DNA from: Prochlorococcus sp. AG-363-N16
Lineage (GTDB): Bacteria > Cyanobacteriota > Cyanobacteriia > PCC-6307 > Cyanobiaceae
DNA: 64,000 bases
Direction of reading: 5' to 3'
Assembly (NCBI GenBank): GCA_003280135.1
Contig: QCFW01000006.1
Span: forward strand, 39,433-103,432
In this document: in pieces, positions 48,426 through 58,118 of the stretch
How positions within the stretch are numbered: the first letter of the stretch is position 1
Layout: the number at the start of each line of letters is the position of its first letter
The notes under the pieces: generated by a model
What the model saw: only the letters and a program-made list of their open reading frames with translations
Databases searched by the model: none
What the model was told of the DNA's origin: nothing
Position numbers and translations under genes: made by a program

Positions 48426-49381
48426 TTGATTGTTTTTTCTATAAGGAGTCCTTCCATGATTAATTGAACATTGTGGCTAAGGAGCTCCAGGTAAGTAGGT
48501 GCGGGACCATTCTTGTCTGATAAGGAATCAACATAAAACGTACCACCAAAAGAAGCACCACTCGAACGAGCAACTTCTAGCTGAGCTTTTGCATTAACAG
48601 TACTCTCACAGAAAATAGTAGGTACCTGATGTTTTTTTATTGTCTTTATTAGTTTCAGCATTCTTTTTGGAGTTACCTGACTCTCAGAATTAACCGGCCA
48701 TAAATAAGCTTCCTTTAATCCATAATCATTTGCTAGATAAGAGAATGCTCCTTCACAGGTAACCAAAACTCTATTTTTATCTGGGATCTTGCTAATTGAT
48801 TCTCTTAATTGATGATCTAAGTTGATTAATTTTGTTTTATATATCCGTGCATTTTCCTCAAAAGTATTTGAACCTTCAGGATCAATATCACTAAAGGCTT
48901 CAACTAATTTGTCTAAATAATAAATAGCTTTCTTGGGAGACATCCAGATGTGTGGGTTAGGTTTTCCTTTATATACATCTCCCTCTATAAGTAATGGGGT
49001 AATCCCCTCAGACAAAACAATCTTAGGAATATTTCCAGCAGCATTAGTAAATTTTTTAGACCACAACTCTAGTCCAAGACCATTTTCAACTATTAAATCG
49101 GCTTTAGAAGCTAGTATTAAATCACTTGGAGTTGGTTTATATCCATGAATTTCAGCACCCTCTTTAGTTATAGATTTGACATGTAAACGATCTCCAGCAA
49201 CGTTTCTAGAAATATCAGCTAAAACTGTAAAAGTTGTAAGTACTAAAGGTTTATTTGTTTCGATATTATTATTACTGTCTATTGAACAAGAGGTTAAAAG
49301 AACAAATGTAAAGAGGAGTGAAAATTTTTTATTTAAAAAAAATCTTATCCTGGAAAGAAAAAGTATTAGTGTAGTAATCAA
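48422..49381 (-). CDS. mntC: Metal-binding lipoprotein of a Mn/Zn ABC transporter
   Basis: Cluster A-I (TroA/MntC) binding protein of 319 residues. A hydrophobic signal ends in the lipobox LLTSCS. Metal ligands expected in this fold are visible: His in GAEIHGYKPTPSD, His in NPHIWMSPK, Glu in FCESTVNA, and Asp in FYVDSLSD. No His-rich loop is present, which favours manganese over zinc. The start is a TTG at 49381. It is upstream of mntA and mntB in one operon, 37 bases after the DUF697 gene. Confidence 0.85.
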   Translation of the reverse strand: MITTLILFLSRIRFFLNKKFSLLFTFVLLTSCSIDSNNNIETNKPLVLTTFTVLADISRNVAGDRLHVKSITKEGAEIHGYKPTPSDLILASKADLIVENGLGLELWSKKFTNAAGNIPKIVLSEGITPLLIEGDVYKGKPNPHIWMSPKKAIYYLDKLVEAFSDIDPEGSNTFEENARIYKTKLINLDHQLRESISKIPDKNRVLVTCEGAFSYLANDYGLKEAYLWPVNSESQVTPKRMLKLIKTIKKHQVPTIFCESTVNAKAQLEVARSSGASFGGTFYVDSLSDKNGPAPTYLELLSHNVQLIMEGLLIEKTIN

Positions 49382-49418
49382 AATTATTTATGTATGAAAA
49401 AAATATTATGAAAAAATA

Positions 49419-50774
49419 TCATGCATAGTGAACATTGTTATCGTTAATCCACTTCATTGAATTGTTAACAAAGGATCCCCAATCTACTTTTTCAGATTCC
49501 ATTGCTTGAGAAACTAGTTTAGGAGCCTGATGTTTTAATAAATCCAAATCAGGTTCTGTTACCCCATTATTCATGGCCATCCAATCTGCCATAGATCTTC
49601 CTACGACTCTTGTCAAATAAGCTGCACTTAAAGCTTGCATTGAACCAGCAGCCAACCAAGTGCCTCCATGTAGCTTTGCCACGCCTAATAGAGCTTGTCC
49701 ACTCCATTCAACAACACCTTGAGCTAGAGCAGCGATAGCTAATTGCTTTGCGACAGCTTTTAAAAGATCTGGCTTCAACTTACAAGACCACAAGTTGGCC
49801 ATTTCCTGAACCATCAAACCATTTACTACTGCAACTGATAAGACGTCAGTACTTGGAACTGGAGAGGCGAAAACAGCTCCTGCAACAATCCATTGGGAGC
49901 GAACTTGAATATTTTTAAACTTTTCTCTTCTTAATGATTCCAAATCTCCTTGCATTGAGGAATGAAATCTCTCCAACAACCTTTGCTTTGTTGAATCAAG
50001 ATTTTTTGAGGAATGGTTTAAGAATCTTCTGATTGAAACGAATGTTTCTTTAATTTGATCATTAGAATTTTGCAATCTAAGTATGCGGTTGCGAAATTTA
50101 ATAGGCAGTTGTGACTCCAAGGTATGCTGCTGCTCTGACCATGTAGATGAATCATTCCAAGTAGTCATAATCCATGAAGGTTGATTATCAGGTATTGTTT
50201 CTAGCCAAAGAAGATCTACCGCTCTAAAAGGAATAGGAAGAAAATATATCAGAAGCTCTTTTTCTAAAAAAGATTCTGGAAAGCTTCTGCATTGATTATG
50301 GACAGATAAAGAGTTATCAAAATAAAAATCTAAGGAATCTATCCCTTCAAAAGCAGGTTCTAAAAAGTCCCTTTCAGGAAGTTGAATATCAGATGTTGAA
50401 ATAAAAGCTACTGATTGATTTTTTTCGCTTGAAAGAATCTGTTGAAGTGATTTTTGTCTTTTTATAGAGTTTTCAAGAAAAGACTGAGGCTCTTCTAATA
50501 GTTCAAACTGATCAATTACTTCATTGCAACGGTTAAGCCATCCTTTTAAAGTTGATGGTTTTCGGAATGATCCTTTTGAAAAAGAGGAGAAAGTCCATAT
50601 GCCTGCTCCAACACAAAGTATTCCAATTCCACCAAATGGGACATGAATAACATCAGAAGCAAGCCATTGTGTAAGAGATAAGGCTCCAAAAGCAAATGCA
50701 ACTCTTTTAAAAGGGAAATAATTGACTGCTCTGGAGTCAAGGTTATCTTCCTTTATAGTTTTAGTTAAAATCAT
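49419..50774 (-). CDS. DUF697 protein without GTPase domain
   Basis: A 451-residue membrane-linked protein. Two hydrophobic stretches lie near residues 25-60; a long charged middle follows; and the C-terminal third (WIVAGAVFASPVPSTDVLSVAVVNGLMVQEMANLW) is a DUF697 domain, like that of the GTPase at 18348 (SSGVIMITPLPGIDFLGTAAVNAQMV). No P-loop or G motifs are seen, so it may be a regulator or partner rather than a GTPase. Function unknown. Confidence 0.75.
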   Translation of the reverse strand: MILTKTIKEDNLDSRAVNYFPFKRVAFAFGALSLTQWLASDVIHVPFGGIGILCVGAGIWTFSSFSKGSFRKPSTLKGWLNRCNEVIDQFELLEEPQSFLENSIKRQKSLQQILSSEKNQSVAFISTSDIQLPERDFLEPAFEGIDSLDFYFDNSLSVHNQCRSFPESFLEKELLIYFLPIPFRAVDLLWLETIPDNQPSWIMTTWNDSSTWSEQQHTLESQLPIKFRNRILRLQNSNDQIKETFVSIRRFLNHSSKNLDSTKQRLLERFHSSMQGDLESLRREKFKNIQVRSQWIVAGAVFASPVPSTDVLSVAVVNGLMVQEMANLWSCKLKPDLLKAVAKQLAIAALAQGVVEWSGQALLGVAKLHGGTWLAAGSMQALSAAYLTRVVGRSMADWMAMNNGVTEPDLDLLKHQAPKLVSQAMESEKVDWGSFVNNSMKWINDNNVHYA

Positions 50775-50918
50775 CTGCCAAAAGATCTTACTAGCTTAAT
50801 ACAATAGTAGGGCAAATTAAATAGATGAAAAAGCCTGCTATAGCAATAGTTTACATTGCAAAAAGAAATTCATACCTATAAGCCATAAGGTTATTTTTCA
50901 TTGAATCCGCACATGAAA

Positions 50919-50983
50919 AAGTGTGAATCTGCTAAAGGATTTCGTTAAAAGCTTCTCAATGCGACCTTCGATGCGTCACACTT
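50919..50983. promoter_or_regulatory. Inverted repeat upstream of the RG-rich protein gene
   Basis: AAGTGTGA (50919-50926) and TCACACTT (50976-50983) are perfect 8-base inverted repeats with 49 bases between them, in the 200-base spacer before the 51009 gene. They could form a leader stem or flank a regulatory site. No other support is seen. Confidence 0.3.
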
Positions 50984-51008
50984 GCGTTTGAAAGAAACAA
51001 AAAAGCTC

Positions 51009-51536
51009 ATGGGAGACTCCTACGGAGATCCGCAAAAAGGAAGATCTTTTAACAACTCAAGAGATACTGGAAGAGGTGGTTTCAGGGGAAATAGAGCATC
51101 AAACAATAGAGAAATGGGAGGGTTCCGGATTCGTTTAAGTGACAATGAAATGAATGCTGCAAGAAAAATACAGGAAGTATTCAACTTAAGGTCAACAGTT
51201 GCAGTCCTTGGTTTTTCAGTTAGGACACTTGGTCAAATGCTGGAAGAAGGAAAGCTTGCTGACTTTATAACTGAATATCAATCAAAAACTTCAGAACAAG
51301 GTTCAAACTCATCTAGGACTTTTAAAGGAGGAAGAACAAGTGACTCAAGCCAGGGAAAGAATGACTTTAAGAACAAGCCAAACCCTTTCGCAAGGCCTGA
51401 AAAGCCAATATCAAATCAAAACGAAAACGATGAACTAACCAAAGATCAAGTTGCTGACAGTGAAGAATTGAAAGTTAACGCATCAGAAGATAACAATCAA
51501 ATAAATAAAAAGGATGAGAATTCAGATGAAAGTTAA
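51009..51536 (+). CDS. Conserved protein with RG-rich N-terminus
   Basis: I do not recognise a family name. From ATG 51009 the 175-residue product has a Gly/Arg/Ser-rich N-terminus (GRGGFRGNRASNN), a conserved-looking core RIRLSDNEMNAARKIQEVF then LRSTVAVLGFSVRTLGQML and EEGKLADFI, and a long acidic, Asn-rich tail (residues about 95-175). RGG-type tails often bind RNA; that role is inference. The ATG is chosen over a TTG at 50982 that would start at the edge of an inverted repeat. trpS follows three bases later. Confidence 0.68.
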   Translation: MGDSYGDPQKGRSFNNSRDTGRGGFRGNRASNNREMGGFRIRLSDNEMNAARKIQEVFNLRSTVAVLGFSVRTLGQMLEEGKLADFITEYQSKTSEQGSNSSRTFKGGRTSDSSQGKNDFKNKPNPFARPEKPISNQNENDELTKDQVADSEELKVNASEDNNQINKKDENSDES

Positions 51537-51539
51537 TCA

Positions 51540-52556
51540 GTGAATCGCAAAAGAATTTTTTCAGGGGTTCAACCTACGGGCTCACTTCATATAGGTAATT
51601 GGCTAGGTGCTATTCGCAATTGGGTAGAACTTCAGAAAAGCCATGAGGCCTTTGTATGTGTTGTTGATCTTCACGCAATAACAACACCACATAATCCCAA
51701 GGAGTTATTGGAAAATACATTATCAACTGCAGCCTTATATAAAGCTTGTGGAATGGATCCAGATATTTCATCAATATTTGTACAGAGTCATGTAAAAGCT
51801 CACAGTGAATTGTGTTGGCTCTTAAATTGCATAACTCCCTTAAATTGGATGGAAAGAATGATTCAATTTAAAGAAAAAGCTATAAAACAAGGGGACAATG
51901 TCTCCATAGGTTTATTAGACTATCCAGTATTAATGGCAGCAGATATACTTTTATATGATACTGATCTAGTTCCAGTAGGCGAAGATCAAAAACAACACCT
52001 TGAACTGGCTAGAGATATAGCTCAACAAAGAATTAATTCAAGATTTGGGATTAACGAAGAAAATATTTTAAAAGTGCCTCAGCCATTAATAATGAAAGAA
52101 GGAGCGAAAATAATGAGTTTATGTGATGGAAAAGTTAAAATGAGCAAAAGTGACTCCAATGAAAACAGCAGAATTTCGCTACTAGATTCACCCGACTTAA
52201 TAAGAAAAAAGATAAAAAGAGCAAAAACAGACGCTGAAATAGGTATTGAATTTAATAACATTAATAGACCTGAGGCAGATAACTTATTGGGAATTTATTC
52301 AATTGTTAGCGGCTTAGGCAAAGAAAAAGCAGCTATTGAATGCGGAGAAATCGGCTGGGGAAAGTTCAAACCATTACTTACAGATGCATTAATTTCTGCT
52401 TTAGAACCTATTCAAAAAGAATATTTCATACTCAGAGAAGACAATGATTACTTAAAAAAAATATTAGAAAATGGACAAAGCAAAGCAGATGAAGTAGCTA
52501 ATCGTACATTGAAAAGAGTTAAAAAAGTAATGGGTTTCCTTCAAAGAGAAATCTAA
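51540..52556 (+). CDS. trpS: Tryptophanyl-tRNA synthetase
   Basis: Class I synthetase of 338 residues. The HIGH motif reads HIGNWLGA, and KMSKS reads KMSKSDS near residue 201. FSGVQPTGSLHIGN at the N-terminus and LLDYPVLMAADILLYDTDLVPVGEDQKQH are standard. The start is GTG at 51540, since the conserved RIFSGVQPTG begins four codons later. The gene is three bases from its neighbours on both sides. Confidence 0.97.
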   Translation: MNRKRIFSGVQPTGSLHIGNWLGAIRNWVELQKSHEAFVCVVDLHAITTPHNPKELLENTLSTAALYKACGMDPDISSIFVQSHVKAHSELCWLLNCITPLNWMERMIQFKEKAIKQGDNVSIGLLDYPVLMAADILLYDTDLVPVGEDQKQHLELARDIAQQRINSRFGINEENILKVPQPLIMKEGAKIMSLCDGKVKMSKSDSNENSRISLLDSPDLIRKKIKRAKTDAEIGIEFNNINRPEADNLLGIYSIVSGLGKEKAAIECGEIGWGKFKPLLTDALISALEPIQKEYFILREDNDYLKKILENGQSKADEVANRTLKRVKKVMGFLQREI

Positions 52557-52559
52557 ACT

Positions 52560-54488
52560 ATGCCTATAATTACGCTCCCAGATGGAACCAAAAAAGATTT
52601 TAAGGACTCAATCACGTGCCAAAAAATAGCAGCATCTATTGGCCCAGGTTTAGAGAAAGCTGCAATAGCGGGGAAAGTAAATGATAATTTAATAGACCTA
52701 ACGATACCTATAGATTATGACGCAGAAGTAAGCATAATTACGGCAAAAGATGAAGCCGGTTTAGAAATAATCAGGCACTCCTGTGCTCATTTAATTGGTC
52801 ACGCGATAAAACAATTATATCCAGATGCGAAGATGGCGATTGGGCCTGTCATTACGGATGGGTTTTACTATGATATTTCGTACAAGGAAACTTTCTCATT
52901 AGAAGATCTAGCAAGGATTGAGTCAAGAATGAAAGAATTGATTTCACAGGATTATGAAGTGATTGTTGAAAGTGTATCCAAAGAAATTGCTCTCAATACT
53001 TTTCAAGATAGAAACGAATCATTTAAAATAGATATTATAAATAACATTCCAGATAATGAAACCATAAAATTATATAGGCATCAGGAATATATTGACATGT
53101 GTAGAGGTCCACATGTACCTAATACAAGACATCTAAAGTCATTCAAGCTAATGAAGTTATCAGGTGCTTATTGGCGTGGAGATGCAAAAAATGAAATGCT
53201 CCAAAGAATTTATGGTACTGCATGGTCCAGTAAAAAAGAATTAGCTGAATATATAAATAAGCTTGAAGAAGCAGAAAAAAGAGACCACAGGAAGCTAGGC
53301 AAATCATTGTCATTATTTCATACTCAGGAAGAAGCACCTGGTATGATTTTTTGGCATCCTAATGGATGGTCTATATATAATGTTTTAGAATCATATGTTA
53401 GAGATTTATTAAATAAAAATGATTACAAAGAAGTTAAAACTCCGCAGGCTGTTGATAGAAGCCTTTGGGAAAAATCAGGTCATTGGGACAAATTTAAAGA
53501 AGATATGTTTACAACTACATCTGAAAATCGTGAATATGCAATAAAACCAATGAATTGTCCATGCCATGTTCAAATCTTCAATCAAGGGCTCAAAAGTTAC
53601 AAAGACTTACCTATAAGGCTTGCAGAATTCGGTTCTTGCCACAGAAATGAACCTTCAGGGGCATTACATGGATTAATGAGAGTCAGAAATTTTGTTCAAG
53701 ATGATGCGCATATATTTTGTGCAGAGAATCAGATACAACAAGAAGTTAGTGAATTTATTGACCTGGTATTTATGGTATATAAGGATTTTGGATTCAACGA
53801 AGTAATTATTAAACTATCAACTAGGCCAGAAAAAAGAGTAGGAGAAGACAATATTTGGGATAAGTCTGAAAAAGCATTAGCAGACGCATTAGATTCTAAA
53901 AATTTAGAATGGTCATATCTTCCCGGAGAGGGGGCATTTTATGGTCCAAAAATTGAGTTTTCTTTAAAAGATTGCATTAATAGAGTATGGCAATGTGGAA
54001 CAATACAAGTTGACTTTTCAATGCCAAATAGACTTGAAGCATCATATATAGATGAAAATAGTCATAAACAAGTTCCAGTAATGCTTCACAGGGCTATATT
54101 AGGTTCTTTTGAGAGATTTATAGGGATACTTATTGAACATTATGCTGGCAAATTTCCTTCATGGATCGCACCTGTACAAATAATTATAATTGGTATTACT
54201 GATAGGAATTCAAGTAAATGTAAGGATCTATATAAACAGATAATTCAAAAAGGATACAGAGTAAAAGTTGATATCAGGAATGAAAAGATTGGATATAAAA
54301 TTAGAGAACATACTATACAAAAGATTCCCTTTATGTTAGTTATTGGTGATAAGGAAGAAGAAAATAATAAAGTATCCGTAAGGACAAGGGAAGGTGTTGA
54401 TTTGGGAAGTATGAATTTAGAGGAATTCTTTACAACCATAGACAATGCTATCGCTCTTAAAGGGAAACTTGAAGAGCCAAAAGCATAG
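52560..54488 (+). CDS. thrS: Threonyl-tRNA synthetase
   Basis: Class II synthetase of 642 residues, full length. Domains in order: N-terminal TGS ([13 protein letters not shown]), editing domain ([15 protein letters not shown] with HxxxH, then MCRGPHVP), catalytic core with zinc ligands in [35 protein letters not shown], and [23 protein letters not shown], then the anticodon-binding domain. It shows the full editing domain, so Ser mis-charging should be cleared in cis. Confidence 0.97.
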   Translation: MPIITLPDGTKKDFKDSITCQKIAASIGPGLEKAAIAGKVNDNLIDLTIPIDYDAEVSIITAKDEAGLEIIRHSCAHLIGHAIKQLYPDAKMAIGPVITDGFYYDISYKETFSLEDLARIESRMKELISQDYEVIVESVSKEIALNTFQDRNESFKIDIINNIPDNETIKLYRHQEYIDMCRGPHVPNTRHLKSFKLMKLSGAYWRGDAKNEMLQRIYGTAWSSKKELAEYINKLEEAEKRDHRKLGKSLSLFHTQEEAPGMIFWHPNGWSIYNVLESYVRDLLNKNDYKEVKTPQAVDRSLWEKSGHWDKFKEDMFTTTSENREYAIKPMNCPCHVQIFNQGLKSYKDLPIRLAEFGSCHRNEPSGALHGLMRVRNFVQDDAHIFCAENQIQQEVSEFIDLVFMVYKDFGFNEVIIKLSTRPEKRVGEDNIWDKSEKALADALDSKNLEWSYLPGEGAFYGPKIEFSLKDCINRVWQCGTIQVDFSMPNRLEASYIDENSHKQVPVMLHRAILGSFERFIGILIEHYAGKFPSWIAPVQIIIIGITDRNSSKCKDLYKQIIQKGYRVKVDIRNEKIGYKIREHTIQKIPFMLVIGDKEEENNKVSVRTREGVDLGSMNLEEFFTTIDNAIALKGKLEEPKA

Positions 54489-54493
54489 TCAGA

Positions 54494-55528
54494 ATGTATC
54501 TTCTAGCTTGTGACCTAGGTGGTACTAAAACAATCTTTGGTATCTACTACTACGACAAATTTTTAAAAAAGGTATATCAACGATTATATAAATCAAAGGA
54601 GTGGAATGATTTCAATGAACTTTTTAATAGCTTCTATAAGACTATCCCTCCTAATATAAAAAAACCAGAATATTGTTGCATAGCAGCAGCTGGAAGAATT
54701 GAAAACGATGAAATTAAACTTACTAATTTACCATGGATTTTAAATAAAAATAAATTGCAAAAAAACTTCGGATTTCAAAAACTAACTCTTACAAATGATT
54801 TTTCAGTATTAATTTATGGAATACCTTTTATTCAAAAAAGTCAGTATTTTCAAATACAACCAAATTCAAAGGAATCTAATGACGATACAAAATTCATTTC
54901 TGTAATTGGAGCAGGGACAGGACTAGGTATTGCTAGAGGATTTATTAACAAAGAACAAATCCTTTCATTGCCAAGTGAAGGAGGTCATAGAGAGTTTTCT
55001 CCAAGGACGCAAGATGAATGGGATTTTTGCATGTGGTTAAAAGAAGACTTAAAAATAAATAGAGTTTCCATTGAAAGAGTAGTTAGTGGTAGAGGTTTAG
55101 GAGATATAGCTAGATGGAAGTTAGTCAAAAATGGGTTATCAAACCATCCCATTAGCAAGTTGGGAAATGAATCTACAAAATATAGCAACAACGATTTAGC
55201 TCAATATGTCACAAGATTTGCAATTGAAGGTGATCCAATAATGACAGAAGTATTAGAGCTCTGGTTAAGTGCATATGGTTCGGCTGCAGGGGATATAGCA
55301 TTACAAGAACTATGCAAATCTGGTTTATGGATTGCAGGAGGTATTGCCGCTAGAAATTTACAATCAATGAAATCTATTACTTTTCTGAAGGCTTTAAGAA
55401 AAAAAGGAAGATTTTCGGAATTTGTAAAAAGCATTCCAGTTAACATAATAATAGACCCAGAATTTGGTCTTTTTAGTGCTGCATGCAAGGCTTATTTAAC
55501 TTCAGAGCCTACCAAAAAATTTTTTTGA
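54494..55528 (+). CDS. glk: Glucokinase
   Basis: Phosphorylates glucose with ATP. The 344 residues belong to the bacterial glucokinase (COG0837) group: ACDLGGTKTIFGI (ATP phosphate 1), AAAGRIENDEIKLTNLPW, LTNDFSVLIYGI (catalytic Asp), VIGAGTGLGIAR (phosphate 2), and SEGGHREFSP. GIAARNL is near the C-terminus. It is five bases after thrS and 11 bases before thrB. Confidence 0.92.
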   Translation: MYLLACDLGGTKTIFGIYYYDKFLKKVYQRLYKSKEWNDFNELFNSFYKTIPPNIKKPEYCCIAAAGRIENDEIKLTNLPWILNKNKLQKNFGFQKLTLTNDFSVLIYGIPFIQKSQYFQIQPNSKESNDDTKFISVIGAGTGLGIARGFINKEQILSLPSEGGHREFSPRTQDEWDFCMWLKEDLKINRVSIERVVSGRGLGDIARWKLVKNGLSNHPISKLGNESTKYSNNDLAQYVTRFAIEGDPIMTEVLELWLSAYGSAAGDIALQELCKSGLWIAGGIAARNLQSMKSITFLKALRKKGRFSEFVKSIPVNIIIDPEFGLFSAACKAYLTSEPTKKFF

Positions 55529-55539
55529 ATAATAAAAAA

Positions 55540-56499
55540 ATGTCATTGCCCATAATTGGTAAAAAAGTTTTTGTTGAAGTTCCTTCGACAACTGCAAATC
55601 TTGGACCTGGTTTCGACTGCCTTGGTGCAGCATTAGATTTAAAGAACTTATTTACTATTCAAAGAGTTGAAGGTAATGGAGAAAGGTTTGAATTAATTAT
55701 GGAAAGTACAGAAGGTAATCATTTAAGGGGTGGGCCCGAAAATTTATTCTATAGAGCTGCTCAAAGAGTCTGGAATGCAGCTGAGGTAGAACCTTTTGCC
55801 CTTGAAGCAAGAGTAAGTTTAGCTGTACCGCCTGCAAGAGGGCTAGGAAGCAGTGCTACTGCAATAGTTGCAGGCTTAGTAGGTGCAAATGCATTAATAA
55901 ATAACCCTTTAAGCAAAGAAAAGCTTCTTGAACTTGCAATCGATATAGAAGGTCACCCAGATAATGTAGTTCCATCTCTTATTGGAGGCCTTTGCTTTAC
56001 TGCAAAAGCTGCTTCAGAAAGGTGGAGAATTGTAAGGTGTGAATGGGATAGTTCCATAAAGGCTGTTGTAGCAATCCCTTCTCTAAGGTTGAGTACAAGC
56101 GAGGCTAGGCGTGTAATGCCAAAGAATGTCCCAATCAGCGATGCTGTTATGAACATGGGATCATTAACTTTATTATTAAATGGTTTAAAGACTGGAAAAG
56201 AAGATCTTATTTCAGAAGGAATGCATGACAAGCTTCACGAACCATATAGATGGAAACTCATCAAAGGGGGGTTAGCAGTAAAAGATGCTGCAATGAGATC
56301 TGGTGCACTTGGATGTGCAATAAGTGGAGCAGGACCAAGCGTATTAGCGTTATGCAAAGAAGACTTAGGAAAACGTATAAGTCAAGCAATGGTAAAAGCT
56401 TGGGAATCTGAAGGGGTTGCTAGTAGAGCTCCGTTGCTCAGCCTTCAGACAGAAGGGAGCCGATGGTATCCAGGTAAAATAGTAGGTAGTTCTACCTAG
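55540..56499 (+). CDS. thrB: Homoserine kinase
   Basis: GHMP kinase that phosphorylates homoserine for threonine synthesis. The 319 residues from ATG 55540 show VPSTTANLGPGFDCLG, VPPARGLGSSATAIVAGLVGANAL (ATP loop) and GALGCAISGAGPSVLAL. An ATG at 55483 would add 19 residues lying inside glk, so 55540 is preferred. Its partner thrC is not in the window. Confidence 0.95.
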   Translation: MSLPIIGKKVFVEVPSTTANLGPGFDCLGAALDLKNLFTIQRVEGNGERFELIMESTEGNHLRGGPENLFYRAAQRVWNAAEVEPFALEARVSLAVPPARGLGSSATAIVAGLVGANALINNPLSKEKLLELAIDIEGHPDNVVPSLIGGLCFTAKAASERWRIVRCEWDSSIKAVVAIPSLRLSTSEARRVMPKNVPISDAVMNMGSLTLLLNGLKTGKEDLISEGMHDKLHEPYRWKLIKGGLAVKDAAMRSGALGCAISGAGPSVLALCKEDLGKRISQAMVKAWESEGVASRAPLLSLQTEGSRWYPGKIVGSST

Positions 56500-56547
56500 A
56501 AAAAATACCCTTGGGCTGGTAAGTTGATACTACGAATCCATGAAGCC

Positions 56548-58113
56548 ATGGAAGCCTATTTGGCCATGACAATTTCTCCACAACCAGAACTCCCTTGGCT
56601 TTCAGTTATAGTCCTTCTTCCTGCCATTGGTGCATTAGTTCTTCAACTATTTCAAGAGAATTTAAACAAAAGAGAAAATGTCTATAGAAATATTGCTCTT
56701 GGCTTTTTATCACTAGATTTTCTATTAATTCTTGTAGTTTTTACAAACTTCTTTAACAACAATAATAGTCAGCTTCAATTAATAGAAAGGTACAGATGGC
56801 TACCTTCTATTGGCCTAGAATGGTCTCTAGGAGTTGATGGTATCTCAGCCCCACTAGTAATTTTAAGTGGATTAATTACTCTTCTTGCTGCCGCAGCTAG
56901 TTGGAAGATAAAAAACAAGCCAAGGTTATATTTTTCATTACTTTTAATCCAAGCTTCAGCACAATCACTAGTATTCCTATCTCAAGATTTCCTTTTATTT
57001 TTCTTGGCCTGGGAGCTGGAACTTGTACCTGTTTATCTTTTAATAGCTATATGGGGAGGAAAAAAAAGACTCTATGCAGCTACTAAATTTATTCTTTACA
57101 CAGCATTAGCCTCATTACTGATTCTTATTAGTGGTCTTGCGTTGGCGCTTTCTGGTCCAGAGTTTTCCTTAAACCTTACCGATTTAGCATCAAGATCACC
57201 TTCAGGAACATTTGCTCTTCTTTGTTACCTAGGTTTTCTAATAGGATTTGGCGTAAAGCTACCAATCTTTCCTCTCCATACATGGCTACCAGATGCTCAT
57301 GGTGAAGCAAATGCTCCTGTTTCAATGCTTTTGGCTGGAATACTTTTAAAAATGGGGGGATATGCATTGCTTAGATTTAATGTGCAGATGTTCCCAGAAA
57401 CGCATGTAAGGCTGGCACCTGCTTTGATAATTATTGGGATTGTGAATATTATTTATGGCGCGTTAAATGCTTTTGCTCAAGACAATGTAAAAAGAAGAAT
57501 TGCTTGTAGCTCTGTAAGCCATATGGGTTTCGTATTAATAGGAATAGGTGCAATAAATTCTCTTGGCTTTAGTGGAGCCATGCTTCAAATGATCAGTCAT
57601 GGGTTAATTGCCGCAGCAATGTTCTTTATCACAGGTTCATTTTATGAAAGAACAAATACTCTCTCTATCCCCAATATGGGAGGGCTCGCAAAAGTTCTAC
57701 CGATTACATTCGCACTCTTCTTAGCTACTTCTTTAGCATCACTTGCACTACCAGGAATGAGTGGTTTTATTAGTGAAATAACAATATTCCTAGGAATAAC
57801 AAGTCAAGAAGGTTTTACATCGATATTCAGGTCCATAACAATAATAATTGCAGCTATTGGCCTTGTCCTTACTCCAATTTATCTTTTATCAATGTGCAGA
57901 AGAGTTTTCTTTGGGCCAAGGATTCCAGCATTAGCAATGGTTAAAGAAATGAATCCAAGAGAACTTTCAATAGGACTTAGCCTTATTGTACCTACCTTAG
58001 TTATAGGTTTCTGGCCTAGAGTAGCAACTGATTTATTTGAAAATTCAACTAATGCGCTTGCAAGTTTAATAAATACGTTTAACACAATTGCAATTTTACA
58101 ATCTATCAATTGA
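56548..58113 (+). CDS. ndhD: NAD(P)H-quinone oxidoreductase chain 4 (NdhD)
   Basis: Proton-pumping membrane subunit of the thylakoid NDH-1 complex, with about 14 helices in 521 residues. Conserved points include [36 protein letters not shown] (charged Glu in helix), [43 protein letters not shown] and [14 protein letters not shown]. The extended loop and length fit NdhD1 (respiration/cyclic flow) more than the CO2-uptake NdhD3/4 type, but this needs a tree. ATG 56548 is used; a TTG at 56524 adds eight residues. Confidence 0.95.
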   Translation: MEAYLAMTISPQPELPWLSVIVLLPAIGALVLQLFQENLNKRENVYRNIALGFLSLDFLLILVVFTNFFNNNNSQLQLIERYRWLPSIGLEWSLGVDGISAPLVILSGLITLLAAAASWKIKNKPRLYFSLLLIQASAQSLVFLSQDFLLFFLAWELELVPVYLLIAIWGGKKRLYAATKFILYTALASLLILISGLALALSGPEFSLNLTDLASRSPSGTFALLCYLGFLIGFGVKLPIFPLHTWLPDAHGEANAPVSMLLAGILLKMGGYALLRFNVQMFPETHVRLAPALIIIGIVNIIYGALNAFAQDNVKRRIACSSVSHMGFVLIGIGAINSLGFSGAMLQMISHGLIAAAMFFITGSFYERTNTLSIPNMGGLAKVLPITFALFLATSLASLALPGMSGFISEITIFLGITSQEGFTSIFRSITIIIAAIGLVLTPIYLLSMCRRVFFGPRIPALAMVKEMNPRELSIGLSLIVPTLVIGFWPRVATDLFENSTNALASLINTFNTIAILQSIN

Positions 58114-58118
58114 GCTGC

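Noticed and set aside
50775..50981. tRNA or small RNA gene in the spacer
   Set aside because: No cloverleaf, no T-loop consensus; only an 8-base inverted repeat is seen.
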